IMG/VR virus record: IMGVR_UViG_3300029264_000377
Coordinates: 1-32,126 of that record
Source: a virus
Direction: 5' to 3' (one strand)
Length of the DNA: 32,126 nt
Shown in pieces: positions 25,962 through 32,126 of the stretch; the stretch's first letter is position 1; every line of letters begins with the position of its first letter. The notes under the pieces were generated by a model. That model saw only the letters and a list, made by a program, of their open reading frames with translations, was not told the origin of the DNA and made no database searches. The position numbers and the translations under genes were made by a program.

Positions 25962-26609
25962 CTATTTAAAAACTTTAAGGGTTTTTGAGTATCCTATGCT
26001 AATATTTTTTTGAGTATCTATTCCTAAAGATATAATGGATCCGTTCTTAAATTGAAGTCCAGCATTAGCTCTTATTGCCATTGGCTGATTATTTACAGCA
26101 TTAGTAGGAACAGTAACGCCTATGCCGTAAACTAGAGATAGACTTGGATAAGCTATTACAGTCTTTGGAGTGTACGATATTGAATCCTCTTTAATTTCGT
26201 ATTTAATTGAGTAATCTATTAATTCTCCTCTTGTGGTAAACTCTCCATCTATTCTTATATCGTCATCATCTACAATAGTTTTCTTGTAACTATTTATAGT
26301 TATACTTTCTAGGAATAAATTTTCTGCAGCCAATGAATCATTTCTCTTGACTGCATCCTTATATTTAGCCCTGTACAGTGAATCAACTATTACTTTAGTT
26401 CTAGCAGGAAGAATTTCTCCTGGAACATCTATTTCTATGTATACCGTATCTACAGATACAGAATCTTTTAAGGTTTCTTGTACTTCCCCAACCTTACTTC
26501 GAACAACAACAGTGATGTCTTTTGTTGGATTTTCTGAATTAAAAAATATTTGCTTAAACAGAAACAAAGCTAGCATTAAAATTATAATAGTTTTAAAGTC
26601 TATTTTCAT
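25962..26609 (-). CDS. Membrane-anchored spanin-like protein
   Basis: A 215-aa protein. Residues 7-23 (TIIILMLALFLFKQIFF) form one N-terminal membrane helix with a positive start (MKIDFK). A periplasmic part follows with beta and helical segments (VDSLYRAKYKDAVKRNDSLA). The C-terminal third has alternating strands (YPSLSLVYGIGVTVPTNAV, IRANAGLQFKNGSIISLGID, ISIGYSKTLKVF), like an outer-membrane-type or spanin C-terminus in Bacteroidota phages. It sits directly after holin and DUF5675 genes, so a role in outer-membrane disruption at lysis is the best inference. No lipobox is seen. It ends in TAG just before the promoter of the head genes. Confidence 0.6.
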   Translation of the reverse strand: MKIDFKTIIILMLALFLFKQIFFNSENPTKDITVVVRSKVGEVQETLKDSVSVDTVYIEIDVPGEILPARTKVIVDSLYRAKYKDAVKRNDSLAAENLFLESITINSYKKTIVDDDDIRIDGEFTTRGELIDYSIKYEIKEDSISYTPKTVIAYPSLSLVYGIGVTVPTNAVNNQPMAIRANAGLQFKNGSIISLGIDTQKNISIGYSKTLKVFK

Positions 26610-26611
26610 GT

Positions 26612-27031
26612 TTATTTTATTTTATTTTCAACTATAAGTTTGAAATTGTTTGGAAGAATTTTATTCAATAGACCCATAGTATCACCACTATTTGTCACAT
26701 CTTTCATTCCGTCTCCATCAATATCAATTAAATTATCCCCCGGCAAAAGACACCCTCTGGTGTTCTTGTAATAATTTCCAACATGTATTAAGATGTAAAG
26801 TCTGTCAAACACATCTAATACGTGGAAATGATCACCATATTTAGGAGAATTTCTTTTCACACAATTATACTCACCTTCATTTATTCTTGATACTCCAGTT
26901 TCATTGTTTCTGTATGGTAGCTCTAAAATATACCCAGACAAAACATCACATTCGTATTCGTCAAACACGGTGAAGTTACTTAAGCTTTGTTTCTCATTTT
27001 CTGAGAATCTTGTTACTTTTAATTTAAACAC
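26612..27031 (-). CDS. DUF5675-family protein, probable lysis cassette enzyme
   Basis: The frame extends to 27106 by another GTG, but that would overlap the holin gene by 83 nt. The GTG at 27031 gives MFKLKVTRFS, an 8-nt overlap with the holin stop, and 139 aa, which fits DUF5675. Family features: FKLKVTRF start, GEYNC near 53, LIHVGNYYKNTRGCLLPGD (81-99; His83, Asn86, Thr91, Gly93, Cys94). DIDGDGMKD (103-111) looks like a calcium-binding loop. The His and Cys around the conserved 'IH.GN...T.GC' are candidate catalytic residues. Members occur in Bacteroidota phages near lysis genes, but the reaction is not established to my knowledge; a cell-wall enzyme is likely from the context. Confidence 0.72.
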   Translation of the reverse strand: MFKLKVTRFSENEKQSLSNFTVFDEYECDVLSGYILELPYRNNETGVSRINEGEYNCVKRNSPKYGDHFHVLDVFDRLYILIHVGNYYKNTRGCLLPGDNLIDIDGDGMKDVTNSGDTMGLLNKILPNNFKLIVENKIK

Positions 27032-27524
27032 TCTTGCTTCTTTTAAAAATAGATTTAACTCTTTGAGGAAATAATTTAAGAACACTTTTGAATAAATTAT
27101 TACCACTAACTGCTTCCATGTTTTCGTATATACTGTATATTTCTACAAGACAAGCTACTGCTACGGCTATCTCTGCTATTGAGTATGTATTGCCAAGAAG
27201 TTCTATTGCCGTAGTGCCAAAAACCATGCTGTCTAGCAAAGCAAAAGCTAGGATACCTATTACGTATTCAGTTCCTTTTTTCCATGTACTTCTTAATTGC
27301 TTAGAAGTTATTATTTGCCAAAAACTTGCCCTCCATGGTCTAAACTTAACACCTGCTGCATAATGAGATTTTCTTATTCCAGTAAGAAGATCAATAAAGA
27401 TAATTATAGATAAAGCTAATAGAGCTGTTTTCATAGTTACTAATAGTATAAATACTGGGCTTAATGATAAAAGTAATAATTTACCCATATTCATTTTTGA
27501 AAAAAAGAATGTTAATGACTTCAT
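27024..27524 (-). CDS. Phage holin
   Basis: A 166-aa, small, hydrophobic protein. Membrane segments at about 14-30 (GKLLLLSLSPVFILLVT), 31-46 (MKTALLALSIIIFIDL), and two around 85-125 (YVIGILAFALLDSMVFG, SIAEIAVAVACLVEIYS). The pattern DLLTGI near 45 and EIYSIYENMEAVSG near 127 are typical of the toxin-secretion/phage-lysis holin family (Phage_holin_4). The tail is basic (KRVKSIFKRSKS type). It permits the lysis enzyme to reach the cell wall. It opens the lysis cassette, 8 nt overlapping the next gene, behind its own bipartite promoter motif. Confidence 0.85.
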   Translation of the reverse strand: MKSLTFFFSKMNMGKLLLLSLSPVFILLVTMKTALLALSIIIFIDLLTGIRKSHYAAGVKFRPWRASFWQIITSKQLRSTWKKGTEYVIGILAFALLDSMVFGTTAIELLGNTYSIAEIAVAVACLVEIYSIYENMEAVSGNNLFKSVLKLFPQRVKSIFKRSKSV

Positions 27525-27546
27525 GTTTTAATAGTGTTTGACTTTG

Positions 27547-27596
27547 CAAATGTAGTGCATTGATTAAAAATTATTTATTATTCATTATAGCTAAAG
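27547..27596 (-). promoter_or_regulatory. Bipartite late-promoter motif, copy B (lysis genes)
   Basis: On the minus strand CTTTAGCTATAAT (27596-27584), 29 nt, then TACATTTG (27554-27547), a TAnnTTTG box. The holin ATG follows 22 nt downstream. It occupies most of the 133-nt gap between the fibre block and the lysis cassette; the rest of the gap shows no gene and no convincing terminator. Confidence 0.62.
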
Positions 27597-27657
27597 CTTT
27601 ATAAATTTAACGATAACTGTAAACTTTATTATGGAAAAACCGTAACTTGTATTTTTA

Positions 27658-29034
27658 TTATGTTATTAATTCTACTTCATTACTAAAAGCGCTAACATTT
27701 TGATGCCCGTCTATTGTTCTGATTTTAACTTTTGAATTATTAGCTGTACCTACGTCGTCTATTATTTCTGTTAAATCAACTGTATTTCCTACTACGGTTA
27801 TTTCTGAATATTCAAATTGTTTTCGATAAACTGTTCCATCATTAATCCAGACTTCAAAACCAATTGTTCCGTTCGCGTTTGCTAAAGGTTCTGTAAAAAC
27901 TAAGTCTACTGAATTTACGTTAAAATTAACATAACTTAAATTACTTGGTGCATTAACTGTAATAGGCGTTGAAACCTCCACTAAAGTTGCTCCACCAAAA
28001 TCCCTAACTTCCATCATAACAACATGAACATCTGTTCCTCCTATAAATGTAGGTGTGCTCCAGGTAGTGGGTCTTCCATTTCCTGGATCAGATGATGCGG
28101 TGATTGTATTACCTATTGCTCCAATAGTTTCGCATAAAAAAGTTATATTATCTCCATCACGATAATAAGAAAGAGAAACATTAACATCACCTGTTCTTGT
28201 GTCGTTAATAATTTTGTTTGCAAAATCCTCACTAGAACCATCAAATTCAGACTCATCACTAGGCGAAGTAACCGCAGTGTAGGTTAAGCCGTTTATTGTG
28301 TGAATGTCTCCAATAGAATATATACCTACTATTCGTATAAATGCTTTTCTATCCATAGCACCTAAAGCTGAATTATAATAACATATAGGATTGGTAGCAT
28401 TTACACCAGCCTTAAAAAAGGTGGGGTATCTTTGCACGTTTCTTATATAAGACCCTTTCAATTCCTCATCGCTAAAAGTAGTCAACAAAGGTATATACAA
28501 AACCTCTAAAGCTCTTAATTCGCTAAAAACACCTTGAGAACCATTGTTTGTAATGCTAGTTAAAGAGCTCAATTTTAAGACTCTTAAATTTTCTGCATCA
28601 GATAGCAAGAATCTATTACTAGCAATTGTTACGCTTTCAAAATTAACATGAGTTAGTCTAGTATTATCATTGAAAGCAAATTGATTACCTATTTCTAATG
28701 CGGAAGGAAAATAAGCGTGAGTTATAAAGTCTGCCTTTCCAAAATAATTACCTGATAAATTAAACCCGTCTTTATCAATAAAATACGTAATATCATCATC
28801 ATCATTAAATGCGTTTGCAGCTTTTAAAGAATAATTTTTTTCAATCCTAAAAGAAACACTGTTATCTGAATTTATAACAAAACCAATAACATCCGCCTCT
28901 TCTAATTCTCCACTAAGCGTAGCGAAATCTAAAGCACTTGTAATAGAAGTGGATCCAACATTACCAATATAGGTGTTTCGATCAACCAAAGAAGCTTGAT
29001 TACCGATATATAATAAAGCTCTTCTATTGCTCAT
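27658..29034 (-). CDS. Tail fibre-like protein with leucine-rich repeats and fibronectin-III-like end
   Basis: A 458-aa protein, no signal peptide. Residues ~95-200 carry BspA-like leucine-rich repeats (FPSALEIGNQFAFNDNTRLT, LRVLKLSSLTSITNNG, LRALEVLYIPLLTTF). Residues ~235-335 hold a phage tail/fibre type domain with INGLTYTAV, FANKIIND, LCETIGAIGNTITASS and TPTFIGGTD. Residues ~360-458 look like a fibronectin type III domain (APSNLSYVNFNVNSVDLVFT, VKIRTIDGHQNVSAFSNEV). The combination fits a receptor-recognition fibre. It is last in the first adhesion block and lies just upstream of the lysis genes. Confidence 0.75.
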   Translation of the reverse strand: MSNRRALLYIGNQASLVDRNTYIGNVGSTSITSALDFATLSGELEEADVIGFVINSDNSVSFRIEKNYSLKAANAFNDDDDITYFIDKDGFNLSGNYFGKADFITHAYFPSALEIGNQFAFNDNTRLTHVNFESVTIASNRFLLSDAENLRVLKLSSLTSITNNGSQGVFSELRALEVLYIPLLTTFSDEELKGSYIRNVQRYPTFFKAGVNATNPICYYNSALGAMDRKAFIRIVGIYSIGDIHTINGLTYTAVTSPSDESEFDGSSEDFANKIINDTRTGDVNVSLSYYRDGDNITFLCETIGAIGNTITASSDPGNGRPTTWSTPTFIGGTDVHVVMMEVRDFGGATLVEVSTPITVNAPSNLSYVNFNVNSVDLVFTEPLANANGTIGFEVWINDGTVYRKQFEYSEITVVGNTVDLTEIIDDVGTANNSKVKIRTIDGHQNVSAFSNEVELIT

Positions 29035-29053
29035 ATCTTAATTGTATTTATAC

Positions 29054-29668
29054 CTAGTAATCTAGATCTATATATTCTGTTATAATGCTTAATAATTTGG
29101 AATAAAAGTTTACACCAATTATAGATGGCTCTATATCTATAAGTTTTTGACGCCCAGAAATCCATTGACCATTTATCATTTCTTCCCTAACCGGAATTAG
29201 TGCATTATCAATAGAGATATGTCTCGTTTCATCTATAACACCTGTAATTTTCATCACTCTTAATTCTGCTGATAATCTTAAATATGCATTTACACCATCT
29301 TCTCTGCGTTTTAAATAGTTCTCAAACTCTTCTTGTATTGGTTGATCTTGTTTGGTTTTAATATTATTCGCGATCTCTTTCTCCGTAAGTGCTATCGTAT
29401 TGTAAATAAAATCATTATCTACTTCTAAAATAATATTGCCTAGCTTGTGAGTTTCTGTATCAAATGTTGGAGTTGAAATAGTTTTAAAACCATCTTCAAT
29501 ATGCAAGTCCTTTCTATTTCTGTATCCTCCACTGACTGGAAATTTAACATAGAATTTATTTGGCAATGATGTTTTAACAATCTTACCAATAGCGTTATCT
29601 TTTACAAATGGCAAATTATACCTTTTGTTTTTATCTTTTATTTCTTGAGTTATTTTTATAGCTAACAT
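29054..29668 (-). CDS. Unknown protein of the fibre block
   Basis: A 204-aa, soluble, charged protein. The N-terminal half is beta-like (KITQEIKDKNKRYNLPFVKD, IVKTSLPNKFYVKFPVSG). The middle is helical (TEKEIANNIKTKQDQPIQEE). The end has strands (GQWISGRQKLIDIEPSIIGV). No membrane segment, signal or known motif. It lies between two fibre genes with gaps of 6 and 19 nt, so a fibre assembly chaperone or a fibre-attached structural protein is possible. I do not recognise the family. Confidence 0.62.
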   Translation of the reverse strand: MLAIKITQEIKDKNKRYNLPFVKDNAIGKIVKTSLPNKFYVKFPVSGGYRNRKDLHIEDGFKTISTPTFDTETHKLGNIILEVDNDFIYNTIALTEKEIANNIKTKQDQPIQEEFENYLKRREDGVNAYLRLSAELRVMKITGVIDETRHISIDNALIPVREEMINGQWISGRQKLIDIEPSIIGVNFYSKLLSIITEYIDLDY

Positions 29669-29674
29669 TTTATA

Positions 29675-31219
29675 TTAATTAGGTTGTGAAAAGAAAACTG
29701 CAATTTTTAATCCTTCGTTAATAAAATTAGAAACCTCTACTGTTGCTTGCGTAATTGTACCATCTGGTACATATTCTCCAAACTCAGCAGTGCTGTTTGC
29801 AACACCAAAAGTCTGAGTAGTAGAGCTTTGTATTCTATAATTTCTAACTATTGAATTTCCGACAGCAGGAGTGTCTGTAAAAGTTATTACTGAATCTCCA
29901 GTTAATCTTATAAATACTGATGAAACTAAAAGACTAACATTAGTTGCACCTGTCGTAGTTAGTAATTCACCGGTAGTTCCTAATACATTTTCTTCACTTG
30001 GTAAATTAGATTCTATTAGATTGCCGTCAACATCTACTGAAATTAACTTTACAGCAATACCAGTAACAGTTCCTGATCCGTAACTAGGAATTTGAAATTT
30101 ACCACTGTGTTTTACTATTAAAGCATTACTTCTTGTTGTTGCTGTTGTCCAATCTCCTGCCGCATTAATACTATGTGTTCCGTTACCTATTATGAATAAT
30201 GGATTGTCAGCATCTGTAGTATTGTTTACAGCAGTAACTTCTTCGTTAGCATGCCCTATTACTAACACGCCTACCCCGTTTGTTAGTTTTAAAGAAGATC
30301 CTAGTAAAGTGTTAGCAAATCCATTTACCATAACATTACCTCTTCCAGAATTAAAATGATAACCTCTGTTGTTACCTCCTGATATTGAATTGTTGTAACC
30401 GCTAACTAAACTAGAGTAAGTTGAGTTTGAGTTTAAATAACCTATTACTGTTGATAGATATCCACTGTTAATTAATCCTGCTCCAATAGTTACTGCTCCA
30501 TAAACACTTGCTATATTATCTTCACCGTGGTTAAAAGAGTATGCTCCAGAAGCCCCTTGAAGTGCATTAGATGCGAAATTACCGAAATCAACAGCATTAC
30601 TACCAATAGATGCTGATTGTGTAGGATCTTTTCCAATAAGCCTCCAACCTATTCCATTGCCTTCATCAATAGCTTCTAGTCCTGAAGACTCGTAATCATC
30701 TTCAAATACTTCAAAATCAACGTATTCATGTTTTGTTTCATCGGCACTAACTCTTATTATTTTTAAAGAATGACCTATTTTATCTCCAGGAGTATCAATT
30801 AGTTCGTCGTAAGTAGTTGCAGGAGCACCTACCGCTTCACAAGAAGCATTATCATTTAATCTTGTTACACTAGCATCAAATTGATTATAAGACTCCGCAG
30901 TAGTGTTGTCAATAACTTGTATGTCAACTTCATGAAAAACACCAGGACTACCTGAGTTTCCTATTGAGAAAGATATATATAAATCTAACCCATAAGTTAA
31001 AGATATTGTTGAGTTATTTGTAAATTGAGTATCAACCCCTAAAACAGTGTAATACATGTTTAGCGGATATTGGCCAACACCTCCAACTTTTAGAGATATG
31101 TTATTTCCTGATTGAGAAGTCACCTTATACTGATAGGTAGATGAACAATCTGTTTCGGTGTTGTTTTCTAAAGATACTGAAAACAAAGAACTAGATATAT
31201 TAAAATTAAAATTAGCCAT
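29675..31219 (-). CDS. Trimeric fibre-like protein with YadA-head-type repeats
   Basis: A 514-aa, Ser/Thr/Gly/Asn-rich protein. The N-terminal ~130 residues are a beta domain. Residues ~205-345 show head repeats of the trimeric adhesin type: GSNAVDFGNFASNALQGASG, VYGAVTIGAGLINSGYLSTV, SSLVSGYNNSISGGNN, GNVMVNGFANTLLGSS. A TTRSNALIVKHSGKFQIPS stretch (~350-375), common at the end of such heads in phage fibres, follows. The C-terminal ~110 residues are a separate beta domain. Such proteins form a trimeric beta-helix and mediate host attachment. It lies 3 nt after the two-module gene upstream. Confidence 0.75.
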   Translation of the reverse strand: MANFNFNISSSLFSVSLENNTETDCSSTYQYKVTSQSGNNISLKVGGVGQYPLNMYYTVLGVDTQFTNNSTISLTYGLDLYISFSIGNSGSPGVFHEVDIQVIDNTTAESYNQFDASVTRLNDNASCEAVGAPATTYDELIDTPGDKIGHSLKIIRVSADETKHEYVDFEVFEDDYESSGLEAIDEGNGIGWRLIGKDPTQSASIGSNAVDFGNFASNALQGASGAYSFNHGEDNIASVYGAVTIGAGLINSGYLSTVIGYLNSNSTYSSLVSGYNNSISGGNNRGYHFNSGRGNVMVNGFANTLLGSSLKLTNGVGVLVIGHANEEVTAVNNTTDADNPLFIIGNGTHSINAAGDWTTATTRSNALIVKHSGKFQIPSYGSGTVTGIAVKLISVDVDGNLIESNLPSEENVLGTTGELLTTTGATNVSLLVSSVFIRLTGDSVITFTDTPAVGNSIVRNYRIQSSTTQTFGVANSTAEFGEYVPDGTITQATVEVSNFINEGLKIAVFFSQPN

Positions 31220-31222
31220 ATA

Positions 31223-31972
31223 TTATCCTGTGTATTCTCCTGATCCTACGTCAGAAATTTTAAATTTAAAACCTTCTATGTCTCCGCTTATTGGTTCTGA
31301 GTTATTAGTGTATATTAAAAGACCAGAATCTATATCTGTAAAAGATACTATTTGATTATTAACTACAAGAACTCCATTGAGTTTTATTTCCCCGTAAACA
31401 GGGACTTCTTCTATTAGTAAATTTTCTGCAATATCTCCTTCCGGATCTAGATAAGGAGGCTCAAGCTGGTTAGTTAGACTATTTCTAGTAAAAGTAAAAG
31501 AGTCACCTATTGTTAAATAAACTTCCGCATCACCAACAGTTGTGGGTCCATTGTTTTCTGAACTTTCATCGTAAGAAACATTAAACGTTACTGCGTAAGG
31601 TACATATGAATAAGAGTTAGATCCCTCATCTGAAACTAAGAATGTCATACTAGAATCAGAATAACCATCAGTATCTGATGCATCTGATTGATAACTTAAA
31701 AGTCCACCTGATAATGCCATTGCCGATATATCTTGATCAACTAAAACAGCAGATCCGTTATTACTTAAGACTCCTTGGAGAGGAAGTGATTTTACTATTA
31801 TTGACTCAAATGTATCTCCCTCTGGATCACCGTAAGGAGGATTTGTGTTGGTAGTAAAATCAGCTAAACTAAAAACGTATAGTTCATTATAGTCAAGAGG
31901 CAAGCTAAGCCATCCTGAAGAATTAGGAGGCTGATTATCTTTAGGATTTATGTTTAATGTTATTGCTCCCAT
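31223..31972 (-). CDS. Two-module DPEGD adhesion protein, paralogue of 18011-18739
   Basis: A 249-aa protein with two modules of ~100-110 aa. First: FSLADFTTNTNPPYGDPEGD, LPLQGVLSNNGSAV, FLVSDEGSNSYS. Second: NQLEPPYLDPEGD, VPVYGEIKLNGVLVVNNQIV, FKFKISDVGSGEYTG end. The second module matches the second module of 18011-18739 over its whole length (shared YLDPEGD, NG..VV.NQI..FT.I, ending in SD.GSG). It opens the first adhesion block behind a promoter motif. A virion surface or fibre role is inferred; the acidic DPEGD loops may hold calcium. Confidence 0.72.
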   Translation of the reverse strand: MGAITLNINPKDNQPPNSSGWLSLPLDYNELYVFSLADFTTNTNPPYGDPEGDTFESIIVKSLPLQGVLSNNGSAVLVDQDISAMALSGGLLSYQSDASDTDGYSDSSMTFLVSDEGSNSYSYVPYAVTFNVSYDESSENNGPTTVGDAEVYLTIGDSFTFTRNSLTNQLEPPYLDPEGDIAENLLIEEVPVYGEIKLNGVLVVNNQIVSFTDIDSGLLIYTNNSEPISGDIEGFKFKISDVGSGEYTG

Positions 31973-31989
31973 GTGTTTATGTTGTTAGG

Positions 31990-32039
31990 CTAAAATAACA
32001 AAAACAAATATATTTTCTATATTTATATTATAGCTAAAA
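31990..32039 (-). promoter_or_regulatory. Bipartite late-promoter motif, copy C (fibre genes)
   Basis: On the minus strand TTTTAGCTATAAT (32039-32027), 29 nt, then TATTTTAG (31997-31990), a weaker form of the -7 box. A better TAnnTTTG box (TATATTTG, 32012-32005) lies between them at 14 nt. The ATG at 31972 is 17 nt downstream of the first box. The upstream half matches copies A and B in 12 of 13 bases. Confidence 0.5.
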
Positions 32040-32075
32040 GCAATAGGCTCGCATTCGCGAACCTATTTTACTTTT
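32036..32075 (-). terminator. Hairpin, possible terminator of an operon entering from the right
   Basis: An inverted repeat with stem AATAGG/CCTATT plus TCG/CGA around a 6-nt loop (32042-32067), extended by AAAAG and CTTTT flanks. Read on the minus strand it ends GCTTTT and directly precedes copy C of the promoter motif. The T run is short; it might work in both directions. No gene is seen between 31973 and 32126. Confidence 0.48.
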
Positions 32076-32126
32076 CTATATAATTTATATTTAGAATATT
32101 TATTTACTTTTGTTATTAACTTGGTG

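Noticed and set aside
29655-29667. TGTTAGCTATAAA at a gene start resembling the half-site
   Set aside because: It is the coding start (Met-Leu-Ala-Ile) and no matching box lies at the fixed distance.
1-32126. Plus-strand open frames of 60-117 codons
   Set aside because: All lie opposite well-supported minus-strand genes, have no family pattern, and read as low-complexity shadows.
1-32126. Stop codon reassignment as known in some crAss-like phages
   Set aside because: TAG ends several genes at the expected place (for example at 10503, 17619 and 25962) and long genes contain no internal stops needing readthrough.
1-32126. tRNA genes, CRISPR arrays, insertion sequences or integrase sites
   Set aside because: Gaps between genes are short, and no cloverleaf, regular repeat-spacer array, transposase or terminal inverted repeat was seen.

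Overview
This window reads as the late (virion and lysis) module of a crAss-like podovirus (order Crassvirales) of a Bacteroidota host. Every convincing gene lies on the minus strand, so transcription runs from high to low coordinates. The DNA is AT-rich and tightly packed, with many gaps of 0 to 25 nt and stop/start overlaps. Start codons mostly lack Shine-Dalgarno sequences and sit in A/T-rich leaders. Several upstream regions carry the Bacteroidota-type -7 element TAnnTTTG, one of them with a perfect TTTG -33 box. The crAss-like assignment rests on remembered family similarity of many consecutive genes (major capsid protein, auxiliary capsid protein, three ring/connector-like proteins, stabilization or 'muzzle' protein, large cargo-type proteins) and their order. 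No database search was run. TAG ends several genes normally, so there is no sign of TAG recoding.

Layout in transcription order. (1) 31972-27658: an adhesion block of four genes: a protein with two DPEGD beta modules, a long fibre with YadA-head-like repeats, a 204-aa protein of unknown role, and a fibre with leucine-rich and fibronectin-III-like parts. (2) 27524-25962: a lysis cassette of holin, DUF5675-type protein and a membrane-anchored spanin-like protein. (3) 25873-20371: head genes: scaffold-like protein, major capsid protein, a conserved crAss-like protein, a connector and the auxiliary capsid protein. Hairpin terminators follow the major and auxiliary capsid genes. (4) 20288-17619: a second adhesion block whose DPEGD modules are clearly related to those in the first protein of block 1. 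(5) 17534-10503: a metallophosphoesterase with its own host-type promoter, two ring proteins, a small basic protein and the 1360-aa muzzle-like protein. (6) 10448-1: very long ejection/cargo proteins: a lytic transglycosylase joined to an HExxH metallopeptidase, a glycine-zipper protein, a 760-aa helical protein, and a protein of at least 1566 aa that leaves the window at base 1.

The genes would act together to build the capsid (scaffold, MCP, auxiliary), attach a short tail (connectors, rings, muzzle), load cargo for injection through the envelope, display fibres and decorations for host binding, and lyse the host. The terminase, portal, replication and transcription genes are not recognised here and should lie outside the window.

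The most interesting regulatory signal is a two-part motif, YTTTAGCTATAAT followed exactly 29 nt later by a TAnnTTnG box, in front of three transcription blocks (fibres, lysis genes, head genes). It looks like an activator-dependent phage late promoter.
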